Origin: Paludibacteraceae bacterium
GTDB lineage: Bacteria > Bacteroidota > Bacteroidia > Bacteroidales > Paludibacteraceae
Direction: 5' to 3'
Length of the DNA stretch: 64,000 nt
NCBI GenBank assembly: GCA_024401495.1
Contig: JAKSKW010000007.1
Location: 1-64,000 of the forward strand
Below, piece after piece: positions 51,297-59,344 of the stretch. The translations under genes and the position numbers were made by a program. Numbering within the stretch: position 1 is the first letter of the stretch; each line of letters starts with the position of its first letter. The notes under the pieces are model-generated. The model saw only the letters and a list, made by a program, of their open reading frames with translations. It was not told the DNA's origin and did not search any database.

Positions 51297-51890
51297 TTAT
51301 TTTGCGAAATAAGCGTGAATATGTGTATCGTAGTTAGAAGAAACCTTGAATGCCTCAGTAGCGAACCAGCGTCTCTCCTCCAATGATGTCTCTGCACCGT
51401 TCTTCTTCATGATGTCAAGAAGTGGAGCGTACTGTGCCTTTGATGCTACAATGACAACATCCTTGTGGTTCTTTGCTGCTGCTCTGATTAGGCTGATACC
51501 ACCTATATCAATCTTCTCAATAATCTCTGCCTCGCTCTTGCCCTCTGCTACTGTCTGCTCGAATGGGTATAGGTCAACAATAACAAGGTCGATCTCTGGA
51601 ATCTCGTACTTTGCCATCTGCTCCTCGTCCTCCTTCAAACCACGACGTCCAAGGATACCACCGAAAATTTTTGGGTGAAGTGTCTTAACTCGACCTCCCA
51701 AAATTGAAGGGTATGATGTCAAATCCTCTACTGCCTTACAAGGGATTCCCTGCGACTCAATAAACGACTGTGTACCACCAGTCGACAATATCTCGACTCC
51801 GTTCTCATTCAATGTCTTTAGGATCTCAGACAAACCATCTTTATGGAAAACGGAAATAAGAGCTCTCTTAATTTTCTTATTTGCTGACAT
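51297..51890 (-). CDS. purH: PurH, IMP cyclohydrolase domain only
   Basis: Protein of 197 residues equal to the N-terminal MGS-like IMP cyclohydrolase domain of PurH: ALISVFHKDGLSEIL, EILSTGGTQSFIESQGIP, SILGGRVKTLHPKIFGGIL, DLVIVDLYPFEQTVAEG and KIDIGGISLIRAAAKNHKDV. Full PurH is about 510 residues; the AICAR transformylase domain that normally follows is missing, and the stop is 2 nt before mreB, so no remnant is left. The last step of IMP synthesis can be done by this domain alone. A separate transformylase must exist elsewhere or the pathway is incomplete. It heads the mre operon. Confidence 0.9.
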   Translation of the reverse strand: MSANKKIKRALISVFHKDGLSEILKTLNENGVEILSTGGTQSFIESQGIPCKAVEDLTSYPSILGGRVKTLHPKIFGGILGRRGLKEDEEQMAKYEIPEIDLVIVDLYPFEQTVAEGKSEAEIIEKIDIGGISLIRAAAKNHKDVVIVASKAQYAPLLDIMKKNGAETSLEERRWFATEAFKVSSNYDTHIHAYFAK

Positions 51891-51916
51891 AATTTTGAAA
51901 TTTCGTTAGTATGCCA

Positions 51917-51925
51917 ACAAAAATA
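51917..51925 (-). promoter_or_regulatory. Promoter of purH-mre operon, -7 box
   Basis: Minus-strand TATTTTTGT, 26 nt before the purH ATG. Confidence 0.5.
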
Positions 51926-51988
51926 CTATTTTTTTATCATTTTATGAAAAAAAATCCACATAAAAATTAACGAATTTTAACGGATTAA

Positions 51989-53314
51989 CTAAAGATCTTC
52001 AAGAGACAACCCTTTTACCTCAACTGAGTAATTTTCATACCTCTTCACACTCTTCATATAAACACCTGCTTTTTCGTTAAGAAGAGGTAAATCTATATTT
52101 TTTTTCTGTCTTTTAACCTCATAGATTTCAAGTCGTTGCTCCACTTCATCCTCAGCTATAATATCTATCTCGTTCTCGCCTTTTCGATCGTGCCAATATC
52201 CTATACGTGTATATTCATCTCTCTCTTTCATCACGTCTCTAAAATATGATTCCAATGAATACCCAGTGAACATATTGTAGTCTCTCTCCGCAATCTGACG
52301 AAGTTTACTATATCCACCTGCTTCAATCACATGTTGATATTTATAGATAAACCTGAACCAAAATCGCAAAAAATGATCATCTATAGTATAGTGGACATTT
52401 TTATTCAACGATTTTTCATATAAAGGCTGGTGTTTGCTAATTAGTCCATAATCGTCAGTCAACCTTTTAAGATACCCCGCAAGCTCTATGCCTCCAAGCA
52501 TATCCTCTATTTCACTTCGAGTATTGTTGCCTTGTGAGATCATCGTAAGAATTGAAAAATATGTACCATAATCTTTGCCAAATTCATCTACAAGCATGTT
52601 TTTGCCCTCCAAAAGAAAATATGAATCTGGCATAAAAACTGTATCAAGCATCTTTTTCAATGTCAATCTATCCTTGTCTACAAAAAGCTCTACATATTTT
52701 GCGACTCCTCCCGTAAGTGCATATAAACCAAGCAAATCCTCTTTTGAATAATCAGTTGTGTTATCAGCCATTATCTCCTTCAACACTGACGGAGGAAAAG
52801 GATTCACTCTCATAATGTCCGTCTGTCTACCAAACAATGGTTCTTTCTTGTCTCTGAAAATCTTATTCATTAGAGAATTGATCGACCCACATACAATCAA
52901 ATTAATACGAGATTCCTTTTTGTATCTATCCCATAAATCCTGCATATCTGAGAATATCGACGGATTGACACGATAAAAATCCTGAAATTCATCTATAAAA
53001 AGTGTTATATGCCTCTCTTTCGACAACTCCATGACATATTTGAACACACTTGAAAAAGATTTTATGTTAGCTTCGACGGTAGGGATTCCAAGCTTTTGTC
53101 TTATCTCTTCCATAAATATTGCGCAAAGTTCAGGTTCTGCCTTTCTTGCGACAAAGAAATAAAGCATAGGTTTATCCTCGTATGCCTTTTTAACAAGTTC
53201 CGTTTTTCCTATACGTCTTCGACCTGTCACAACTGTGAACTGCGACTCTTTTTGAGAGATTCTATCTATTTCTCTCAACTTCTCTATCTCTATTTTTCTA
53301 TCGTAAAATTTCAT
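51989..53314 (-). CDS. AAA ATPase with DUF234-type C-terminus
   Basis: Protein of 441 residues. Walker A is GRRRIGKTE (residues 31-39), Walker B ITLFIDEFQDF, sensor ICGS-like NLIVCGSINSLM. The C-terminal part with HYTIDDHFLRFWFRFIYKYQ, RIGYWHDRKGENEIDIIAED and EIYEVKRQ is the DUF234 restriction-nuclease-like fold with an E-x-D...E-x-K type active site. This family, best known from archaea, is scattered in Bacteroidota. It is a single gene between purH and DUF1810, with a nested palindrome directly at its promoter. It differs in sequence from the DUF4143 ATPase at 31058, but shares the AAA-plus-nuclease-like plan. Biological role unknown. Confidence 0.85.
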   Translation of the reverse strand: MKFYDRKIEIEKLREIDRISQKESQFTVVTGRRRIGKTELVKKAYEDKPMLYFFVARKAEPELCAIFMEEIRQKLGIPTVEANIKSFSSVFKYVMELSKERHITLFIDEFQDFYRVNPSIFSDMQDLWDRYKKESRINLIVCGSINSLMNKIFRDKKEPLFGRQTDIMRVNPFPPSVLKEIMADNTTDYSKEDLLGLYALTGGVAKYVELFVDKDRLTLKKMLDTVFMPDSYFLLEGKNMLVDEFGKDYGTYFSILTMISQGNNTRSEIEDMLGGIELAGYLKRLTDDYGLISKHQPLYEKSLNKNVHYTIDDHFLRFWFRFIYKYQHVIEAGGYSKLRQIAERDYNMFTGYSLESYFRDVMKERDEYTRIGYWHDRKGENEIDIIAEDEVEQRLEIYEVKRQKKNIDLPLLNEKAGVYMKSVKRYENYSVEVKGLSLEDL

Positions 53315-53320
53315 GACTAT

Positions 53321-53365
53321 AATTTTGCGTAACGACCGTTACCGTAACAGCCGTTACGCAAAATT
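53321..53365 (-). promoter_or_regulatory. Nested palindromic operator at the DUF234 ATPase promoter
   Basis: Outer perfect 14-bp inverted repeat AATTTTGCGTAACG (53321-53334) and CGTTACGCAAAATT (53352-53365). Inside are two tandem 14-bp palindromic sites GTAACnnCCGTTAC at 53329 and 53344, 15 bp apart. The structure overlaps the -7 box (53358-53366) and covers the leader to 7 nt before the ATG. Confidence 0.75.
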
Positions 53366-53389
53366 AGAAATAAGTTGTTTGTTCTCAAA
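53358..53389 (-). promoter_or_regulatory. Promoter of the DUF234 ATPase gene
   Basis: On the minus strand TTTG (53386-53389), exactly 19 nt, TAATTTTGC (53358-53366). The -7 box forms part of the outer palindrome arm, so bound protein would block it. Confidence 0.7.
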
Positions 53390-53394
53390 ATAAA

Positions 53395-53423
53395 AGAGTG
53401 AAGAATCTACTGACTCTTCACTC
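53395..53423 (-). terminator. Intrinsic terminator of the DUF1810 gene
   Basis: Nine-base-pair stem GAGTGAAGA/TCTTCACTC followed by TTTTATTTT on the minus strand. Confidence 0.8.
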
Positions 53424-53430
53424 ATATTAA

Positions 53431-53856
53431 TCAATTAACTATGGATAATGTCCGCTCACATCTGCTTCCTCCATAGAACTTATCCAACACTTTCGAGAAA
53501 ACGTCGTCGGGCGAAACCAAATCAAAAAGGGTCATGCATGATCGTACTTTTATCGCGTCGATTCCTCCTAATATTTCCTCCGCAGAACCATCTTGCTCCA
53601 TCAAAGCGTTAGTGATCTCATAAAGCCTGTTTCGCAATGTCTCGTTCTCAAGATATCCCTTCGCTTCTTCCAAAGATGTAATGCCGTAATATCTTGATTT
53701 ACTGCTATATCCAAGTCCTACAATCTGTGGGAATACATACCAAATCCAATGGCTCTGCTTTCTACCCGACTTCACCTCTTCCAATGCTTTGTCGTATGCA
53801 TGGTTTATCTCTTGCGCAAGAATAAATCGTTTTAATTGGGAATTGTTATTTTCCAT
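53431..53856 (-). CDS. DUF1810 family protein
   Basis: Protein of 141 residues: LKRFILAQEINHAYDKALEE, GRKQSHWIWYVFPQIVGLGY, SSKSRYYGITSLEEAKGYLE and KVRSCMTLFDLVSPDDVFSK are typical DUF1810 text. The fold is helical and the role is unknown; homologues occur sporadically across bacteria. Own promoter and terminator, so it is a monocistronic insertion between the ATPase and queA. Confidence 0.9.
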   Translation of the reverse strand: MENNNSQLKRFILAQEINHAYDKALEEVKSGRKQSHWIWYVFPQIVGLGYSSKSRYYGITSLEEAKGYLENETLRNRLYEITNALMEQDGSAEEILGGIDAIKVRSCMTLFDLVSPDDVFSKVLDKFYGGSRCERTLSIVN

Positions 53857-53902
53857 AATTATTCAGTTTAATGTTAGATAATGGTTTTACTACTTTCACG
53901 CT

Positions 53903-53911
53903 GCAAAGTTA
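53903..53911 (-). promoter_or_regulatory. Promoter of the DUF1810 gene, -7 box
   Basis: Minus-strand TAACTTTGC with TTTC exactly 19 nt upstream. It lies 46 nt before the ATG. Confidence 0.55.
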
Positions 53912-53987
53912 ATGTATCTTACAATACTCTGAAAGATATTTTTGCATCATTTTCATTAGTCTATATATCAAATAATTACAAAAAAAA

Positions 53988-54014
53988 GAGTGAAGAACCG
54001 AAATTCTTCACTCA
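53988..54014 (-). terminator. Intrinsic terminator of the ftsX-queA operon
   Basis: Ten-base-pair stem GAGTGAAGAA/TTCTTCACTC with seven T residues on the minus strand. Its stem is nearly the same as that at 53395. Confidence 0.85.
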
Positions 54015-54034
54015 ATATTCTTATATCATCTGAA

Positions 54035-54056
54035 GACACGCACGTCCGCGCGTCTC
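54035..54056. repeat. AGACG-type palindrome, copy 4
   Basis: Imperfect palindrome beginning AGACACGC and ending GCGCGTCT, then CTACAA as in copy 1. It sits 8 nt beyond the queA stop. Confidence 0.65.
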
Positions 54057-54063
54057 TACAAAT

Positions 54064-55116
54064 TTACTCCATAATCAACATTGCGTCGCCGTATGCTCCA
54101 AACTTGTAGCCTTCCTTGATTGCGACGTCGTATGCCTTCATCACGTTGTCGTATCCGCCAAACGCTGTCACCATCATCAACATTGTTGAGTATGGCAAGT
54201 GGAAGTTTGTGATACATCTGTTTGCTACGCTGAAATCGTATGGAGGGAAGATAAACTTGTTTGTCCATCCCTCAAACGGCTTGATCATTCCGTCTGTGCT
54301 GACAGATGTCTCGATAGCCTTCAATACTGTTGTGCCGACAGCACAGATGTTTCTATGCTTCTTAGTAGCAGCATTGATGATATTAGCGTTCTCCTCGTTA
54401 ACCTCAATCTGCTCTGAATCTGTCTTATGCTTTGTCAAATCCTCGACGTCGATATCACGGAAATTACCAAGACCTGCGTGTAGTGTGATCTTTGCAAACT
54501 CACATCCCTTGATCTCCAATCTCTTCATAAGCTCACGAGAGAAGTGCATTCCTGCAGCTGGAGCCATAACTGCACCTTCCTTATCTGCGTAGATAGTCTG
54601 GTAACGCTCTGCATCCTCTGGTTCAACAGGACGTGTGATATAGTCTGGCAATGGAGTGCGTCCAAGCTTCATCAAAAGATCCTTGAACTCTTCTGCAGAA
54701 CCGTCGAACAAATATCTCAATGTACGGCCTCTTGAAGTTGTGTTGTCGATAACCTCAGCCACAAGAGAGTCATCCTCACCGAAATATAGCTTGTTGCCAA
54801 TACGGATCTTACGAGCTGGCTCTACAAGCACATCCCAAAATCTCAACTCACTGTTAAGCTCTCTCAACAATGTGACCTCGATATTGGCATTTGTCTTCTC
54901 CTTATTTCCCTCCAAAATGGCAGGGAACACTTTTGTATCATTAAGAATAAATACATCCTCTTCATCGAAATACTCAAGAAGATCCTTGAATATCTTGTGC
55001 TCAATCTCTCCAGTCTTCTTGTGCAACACTAACAATTTGCACTCATCACGATGCTCTGAAGGATACTGTGCTATGCTCTCTTCAGGAAGATTGAATTTGA
55101 ACTTTGAAAGCTTCAT
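54064..55116 (-). CDS. queA: S-adenosylmethionine:tRNA ribosyltransferase-isomerase
   Basis: Transfers the ribosyl group of SAM to preQ1 in tRNA to make epoxyqueuosine. The 350-residue protein begins [20 protein letters not shown] and shows [64 protein letters not shown] and [20 protein letters not shown]; each stretch is family-typical. Length normal. Last gene of ftsX-DUF3098-uppP-truB-queA, separated from truB by a hexameric repeat tract. Confidence 0.95.
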   Translation of the reverse strand: MKLSKFKFNLPEESIAQYPSEHRDECKLLVLHKKTGEIEHKIFKDLLEYFDEEDVFILNDTKVFPAILEGNKEKTNANIEVTLLRELNSELRFWDVLVEPARKIRIGNKLYFGEDDSLVAEVIDNTTSRGRTLRYLFDGSAEEFKDLLMKLGRTPLPDYITRPVEPEDAERYQTIYADKEGAVMAPAAGMHFSRELMKRLEIKGCEFAKITLHAGLGNFRDIDVEDLTKHKTDSEQIEVNEENANIINAATKKHRNICAVGTTVLKAIETSVSTDGMIKPFEGWTNKFIFPPYDFSVANRCITNFHLPYSTMLMMVTAFGGYDNVMKAYDVAIKEGYKFGAYGDAMLIME

Positions 55117-55161
55117 ATTTTATCTTTTTTTGTTTTCCTAATATAAATGTCCGAAGAAGTT

Positions 55162-55203
55162 TTCGTTTTCGTCTTCGTTTTCGTTAACGTCATCGTCAAC
55201 GTT
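55162..55203 (-). repeat. Hexameric RACGWW repeat after truB
   Basis: On the sense (minus) strand seven exact units AACGTT, GACGAT, GACGTT, AACGAA, AACGAA, GACGAA, AACGAA. The first base is the last base of the truB TGA stop. Confidence 0.85.
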
Positions 55204-55910
55204 CATTCTTCAACTGTCTTAATTGTCGGATCGTTATCTAACAAAAACTGGAACTGTTCAAGCGAGATACAGTCTTCCAACTTTGCGTCTCCGATTCGTG
55301 TGCGGCAGAGCGACGTGAGGTGTGCCCCACTATTCAATGCCTCTCCAATATCTCTTGCCAGACCACGTATGTATGTACCTTTACTACATACCACTCTTAT
55401 CTTAATCGCAGTCTGCGAATACTCCATCAACTCAATCTCGTCAATCACCAGCGTCTTCGGTTTGATCTCCACTTCCTCTCCCTTTCGGGCATACTCGTAG
55501 GCTCTCTTACCGTTGATCTTCACTGCCGAAAATGCTGGCGGCACCTGCTGGATCTCTCCTAAGAATTTCTTAAGTGTCTCCTCCACAAGTTCACGAGTGA
55601 TGTGCTCAGTAGGATATGTAGCGTCGACTTCTGTCTCCAAATCGAAAGATGGTGTTGTGGCTCCAAGAGCAAGCTCCGCCACATACTCCTTCGTCTGATA
55701 CTGGAAATTGTCGATCTCTTTCGTCTTCTTGCCGGTGCAGACGATAAGCACTCCCGTCGCCAACGGATCAAGCGTGCCAGCATGACCGATCTTGATCTTC
55801 TTCACACCAAGACGATGACGTATGTTGATACGCGCTTTGTTGACAAGGTCGAACGATGACCAATGCAACGGTTTATTGAACAGTAATACCTCGCCTGCTA
55901 TAAAATCCAT
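55203..55910 (-). CDS. truB: tRNA pseudouridine(55) synthase
   Basis: Isomerises U55 in the T loop of tRNAs. The 235-residue protein has VLLFNKPLHWSSFDLVNKAR, KIGHAGTLDPLATGVLIVCTG with the catalytic Asp, and GTYIRGLARDIGEAL. The eukaryote-like PUA tail is absent, normal for Bacteroidota. It starts 9 nt after uppP. The stop codon runs into the hexameric repeat. Confidence 0.95.
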   Translation of the reverse strand: MDFIAGEVLLFNKPLHWSSFDLVNKARINIRHRLGVKKIKIGHAGTLDPLATGVLIVCTGKKTKEIDNFQYQTKEYVAELALGATTPSFDLETEVDATYPTEHITRELVEETLKKFLGEIQQVPPAFSAVKINGKRAYEYARKGEEVEIKPKTLVIDEIELMEYSQTAIKIRVVCSKGTYIRGLARDIGEALNSGAHLTSLCRTRIGDAKLEDCISLEQFQFLLDNDPTIKTVEE

Positions 55911-55919
55911 ATCTGAATA

Positions 55920-56798
55920 TTACATCATGCTGTAGCCGATTGCCCAGCATCCGATAATTGCACAATAGATTGCAAAGTAGATCAACTTACCTTTCTTCAC
56001 AAACTCGATCATTCCCTTGCATGCCAAACATCCTGAAATGAACGCTGCCAAGAATCCTACGATCGCAACATTCAAATCCAAGCCCATATTCTGGACCTTG
56101 TCGCAAGTCTGGCAGAACCACTCTCCGTTGACCATCTCCATGACAGTCTTACAGTCAGGGCACTTGTGCTTGATGATCTTCAAAAGCTCCAAGAATGCCT
56201 CACCCAAGATTGGCACCAACACCATTAGGAATGAGAACTTGGCCACCGACTCTTTCTTATTACCAAGAATCAAACCAGTTGCGATTGTTGTACCACTACG
56301 CGACAAACCTGGCAATACTGCGCAAGCCTGGCCAAGACCAATGATGAAAGCGTCGCGACGAGAGATATCCTCCTTGATACGTGGTTTTGCATAATATGAG
56401 AATGCAAGAAGCGACGCTGTGACAAGCAAGCAAATACCTACCACCAACAATCCTTCGCCAAACAAATCCTCTACAAAATCCTTGAAGAACATTCCTACGA
56501 TGAAGATTGGAATCATAGAGATACAGATCTTCAACACATATTCTCTATCGTCGTTCCATGTGTTCAAGCCTCCCTTCAAAGAGCCTTTCAACACATGTGA
56601 GATCTCACCCCACAAGATGACGATTGTACTCAATACTGTAGCGGCATGCACAACGATGTCAAACAATAGGTTTTCTGACCCACTTGTATTCAAACCTAAT
56701 ATCTCCTGACCGATAGTCAAATGTCCACTACTGCTGACAGGAAGAAACTCTGTTAATCCCTGAACCAAACCAAGTATAAGAGCTTGTAACCAATCCAT
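55920..56798 (-). CDS. uppP: Undecaprenyl-diphosphatase UppP with zinc-ribbon-like insertion
   Basis: Membrane phosphatase that recycles C55-PP to C55-P, 292 residues. Active-site motifs are [14 protein letters not shown] and [17 protein letters not shown], with about seven or eight membrane helices. Residues 213-232 contain two Cys-x2-Cys pairs (CPDC, then CQTC 12 residues later) in the loop between two late helices. This looks like a rubredoxin-type zinc knuckle. UppP proteins are usually about 265 residues, so this is an insertion of roughly 20-25 residues. The signal sites around it are intact. Overlap and spacing (9 nt to truB, 3 nt from DUF3098) indicate one operon. Confidence 0.93.
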   Translation of the reverse strand: MDWLQALILGLVQGLTEFLPVSSSGHLTIGQEILGLNTSGSENLLFDIVVHAATVLSTIVILWGEISHVLKGSLKGGLNTWNDDREYVLKICISMIPIFIVGMFFKDFVEDLFGEGLLVVGICLLVTASLLAFSYYAKPRIKEDISRRDAFIIGLGQACAVLPGLSRSGTTIATGLILGNKKESVAKFSFLMVLVPILGEAFLELLKIIKHKCPDCKTVMEMVNGEWFCQTCDKVQNMGLDLNVAIVGFLAAFISGCLACKGMIEFVKKGKLIYFAIYCAIIGCWAIGYSMM

Positions 56799-56801
56799 CT
56801 T

Positions 56802-57101
56802 TTAGAATTTTACTGTTAATGAATCTTCCTTCTCAGAAACACTAAGTCCTGTCTCTTTTTTATCCTCTTTTTCCTCATTCTCAGGAACCCAAAGGATAAC
56901 GAAAATCTCAAATATAAAACCAAACAACGCAATCATCGGACCAACTGTCACTCTCTGCGTATTGTAAATCTCTGGATTAAACTCTGTACCCTCGGCACCA
57001 CCACCGATCATTAGAACGAACCCTACAAGAATTATCAAAAATCCCACTGCCAAAAGCATAAGATTCTTCTTAGGAAGGGCATATCCCATATTAGTTTTCA
57101 T
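56802..57101 (-). CDS. DUF3098 family membrane protein
   Basis: Protein of 99 residues with two membrane helices (about 13-33 and 53-72) joined by a Gly-rich and Glu-containing loop, as in DUF3098: KKNLMLLAVGFLIILVGFVL, LMIGGG and EFNPEIYNTQRVTVGP. The acidic-then-polar tail is cytoplasmic. DUF3098 lies between ftsX and uppP across Bacteroidota, pointing to a cell-envelope or division role that has not been shown. Confidence 0.9.
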   Translation of the reverse strand: MKTNMGYALPKKNLMLLAVGFLIILVGFVLMIGGGAEGTEFNPEIYNTQRVTVGPMIALFGFIFEIFVILWVPENEEKEDKKETGLSVSEKEDSLTVKF

Positions 57102-57111
57102 TATTATATAT

Positions 57112-57984
57112 TTAAATGTAATACAACTCTTTTTCTGATCTGCTCAAAAACTTGTTGACGGCAAAGTATGTCGACACCCATGAAATAACGATGCCCGACA
57201 CCAATATCGCTCCAGCCACCACATAGTAAATCGAATAGTCGGAATAATCCACGAACAGGCTCAACTGGTCGCGCATCATATAGCCGAACAACGCAAAATA
57301 GCCAATTGCCAATATTGCCGCGATGATTCCAATCATCACACCCTTCTTCAGATATGGCCGACGGATGAAACTTCTCGTCGCTCCAACAAGCTTCATTGTG
57401 TTGATAAGGAATCTATCTGAATATATGAGTAGACGCAATGTATTATTAATGAGGACAAATGATATGAAGAACAACACAACAGCCACAATTAAAAACAAAA
57501 ATGTCACCTTCTGGATATTGTGGTTGACCTCGCTTATAAACTGTTTCTGATAGTCCACTCTGTCGACAATCCTATACTCCTTGATCGACTTGACAACAGC
57601 CTCAAGCTTTTCATTATCCGTGTATTCAGATTTCAAATTTACCACATAAGAGGCATGCAACGGGTTATATCCTAGAAAGGCAACGGGATCCTCTCCCATC
57701 TCCTGTTCCAAATCTTTGATTGCCTGCTCTTTACTGATAAAAGTAACCTTTTTCGCATATGCCTGACCACGAAAAATCTCATCAAGTGTGCTGATTTCTT
57801 TTTCTTCCGCGTCATCCTTAATCTCTACAGAAACTGTGTAATTCTCTCTCACATAAGAAGATAGGGTGTCGCCAACCTTCAAACCAAGCACCACGATACC
57901 AATCAAAAATAACACCATTGAAATGCTGACAATGGTGGTAAGTTTTGAATTAAATATTTTATATTTAGCAACAGAATCTTTCAT
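57112..57984 (-). CDS. ftsX: Cell division protein FtsX
   Basis: ABC-type permease-like protein of 290 residues from the ATG at 57984 (MKDSVAKYKIF); the longer frame adds a hydrophobic but non-conserved 31 residues. Four membrane helices (about residues 15-37, 165-190, 215-240, 255-280) with a periplasmic domain between the first two, KEQAIKDLEQEMGEDPVAFL being typical. FtsX with FtsE controls wall hydrolases at division. FtsE is not adjacent. First gene of the operon to queA. Confidence 0.92.
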   Translation of the reverse strand: MKDSVAKYKIFNSKLTTIVSISMVLFLIGIVVLGLKVGDTLSSYVRENYTVSVEIKDDAEEKEISTLDEIFRGQAYAKKVTFISKEQAIKDLEQEMGEDPVAFLGYNPLHASYVVNLKSEYTDNEKLEAVVKSIKEYRIVDRVDYQKQFISEVNHNIQKVTFLFLIVAVVLFFISFVLINNTLRLLIYSDRFLINTMKLVGATRSFIRRPYLKKGVMIGIIAAILAIGYFALFGYMMRDQLSLFVDYSDYSIYYVVAGAILVSGIVISWVSTYFAVNKFLSRSEKELYYI

Positions 57985-58057
57985 TTTAATGCAAAATAAA
58001 CAAAAAAACAGCCACTTATAAAATTTTTTTTGAAAAATCTCCTGATTTATAGATTTT

Positions 58058-58091
58058 TTTGAGAAAGTTGGGAACAATTAGGTAAATTTGT
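58058..58091 (+). promoter_or_regulatory. Promoter of the gene at 58125
   Basis: TTTG (58058-58061), 21 nt, TAAATTTGT (58083-58091), 33 nt before the ATG; divergent from ftsX. Confidence 0.5.
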
Positions 58092-58124
58092 AACCGAATT
58101 TCAATGTGATAGTCCATATATATA

Positions 58125-58619
58125 ATGAAGGTTATTATAAAAAATATACTCAAATATTCTACATTAGCAATTACATTCATAATTGCTTTGACTTTTCTCC
58201 TTGGATTTGCCTTGCTCATATCCTTTCACTTGGAAAAAAATCCTTTGGAACAAGACGAAGAGAGGAAAATCAACTCTCAAATGGCAAACGACAGGTCTCA
58301 AACATCTTTGATAAAAGAACTAACCAGCGTCGACTTTCCTACATATAAAATGATTGCTTTCGAATATGCTGAATACAGTACAGACTTCATCATCGAATGT
58401 GAATTTCAACCCAAACTCTCAGATGCTGAATATCAATCATTTATTGAAAAATGCATAAGCATGGGTTGGAAAACTAATGATGATGAATCTATATGTTTCT
58501 ATCGCGAATGGAAAAAAAAAGAGGATATGGAGATACCTAAAGGATTGAAAGAGAATACGTCCGTCTCGATTGACCTTTGCCAATGGCGCTTCTGGATAAC
58601 TTATAAAAAGGTAAAATAA
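58125..58619 (+). CDS. Unknown membrane-anchored protein
   Basis: Protein of 164 residues: a hydrophobic N-terminal helix (residues 12-35, TLAITFIIALTFLLGFALLI) and a soluble domain rich in charged and aromatic residues (YQSFIEKCISMGWKTNDDES, CFYREWKKKEDMEI, CQWRFWITYKKVK). No family recognised. The AT-rich base composition and AGA-free but A-rich codons differ from ftsX. The stop is directly at the end of the convergent TraM-like gene. It marks the start of the accessory zone. Confidence 0.55.
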   Translation: MKVIIKNILKYSTLAITFIIALTFLLGFALLISFHLEKNPLEQDEERKINSQMANDRSQTSLIKELTSVDFPTYKMIAFEYAEYSTDFIIECEFQPKLSDAEYQSFIEKCISMGWKTNDDESICFYREWKKKEDMEIPKGLKENTSVSIDLCQWRFWITYKKVK

Positions 58620-59336
58620 TTATTTTCTCCTGATCGTCAACTTATATCCCGACTGTAAGGACATCTTTTTATCCGACAACACTACCCCCTCTTTTCCGTC
58701 AATGTCGTAAACATTACCATCAAACGGATAATCGTGTGATTTATATGTGATAAATTCCGTTTGCATACAAACTCTTTCCTCAACCATACTCACCTTCGCA
58801 TACACCACCGTGTTTTTGGGTATGTTCACTCCATCAACAACAACGTCGTCCAACAGTCTCAACTTCACTTGACCTCCGTCATTCAATTTTTGAGTGCCAT
58901 GAATAATGACATATATAGCATTGTCCTTTAATAAGTTAGGTTTTTCTCCGATATGATTAAATCCAACTTCTTCATCAATGCTTGTGGTCGATTCTTCACT
59001 ATTGTTCTCAGCAAAGACCCCGTCGTCAACATCTCTACTCTTTAATGAATCTATTTTTCTTTTGGACTTCTCAACCGATGATTTAGAATAAAAAGGGGAA
59101 ATACGACCACTGTCAACCACAGCACAATCTGCTTTCATTGATGTATTATGAGAGGTGTCTTTCCCCTTCCCTTCCGACGTAATATAATTATTCTTATTTT
59201 CAGTCACCTGGCATACATTTTGGTTTTCGTCTTCGTTTTCGTTTTCGTCAACGTTAACGTACCAAAATACCACGCATCCAGCGATAAAAAGTAATAGACA
59301 AAAAGTGTGGATTGCAAACTGCTTGTTGTTCATCAT
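58620..59336 (-). CDS. Conjugative transposon TraM-like protein, shortened
   Basis: Protein of 238 residues. An N-terminal membrane helix (residues 8-26) is followed by a Glu/Asn/Asp stretch encoded by a hexameric repeat, a polar linker, and a C-terminal domain from about residue 140 (VIIHGTQKLNDGGQVKLRLL, DGVNIPKNTVVYAKV, GNVYDIDGKEGVVL) that matches the VirB10-like C-terminal domain of TraM from Bacteroides conjugative transposons. TraM is normally 400 residues or more, so this is a short form, lacking most of the linker. Neighbouring tra genes (traK, traN, traO) are not present, so it may be a remnant or part of a minimal system. Confidence 0.7.
   Translation of the reverse strand: MMNNKQFAIHTFCLLLFIAGCVVFWYVNVDENENEDENQNVCQVTENKNNYITSEGKGKDTSHNTSMKADCAVVDSGRISPFYSKSSVEKSKRKIDSLKSRDVDDGVFAENNSEESTTSIDEEVGFNHIGEKPNLLKDNAIYVIIHGTQKLNDGGQVKLRLLDDVVVDGVNIPKNTVVYAKVSMVEERVCMQTEFITYKSHDYPFDGNVYDIDGKEGVVLSDKKMSLQSGYKLTIRRK
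59223..59261 (-). repeat. Hexameric RACGWW repeat inside the TraM-like coding sequence
   Basis: Sense strand TACGTT, AACGTT, GACGAA, AACGAA, AACGAA, GACGAA. The units lie in codon frame and encode Tyr-Val, Asn-Val, Asp-Glu, Asn-Glu, Asn-Glu, Asp-Glu. Same family as the intergenic tracts at 40176 and 55162. Confidence 0.85.
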
Positions 59337-59344
59337 ACGAATTA

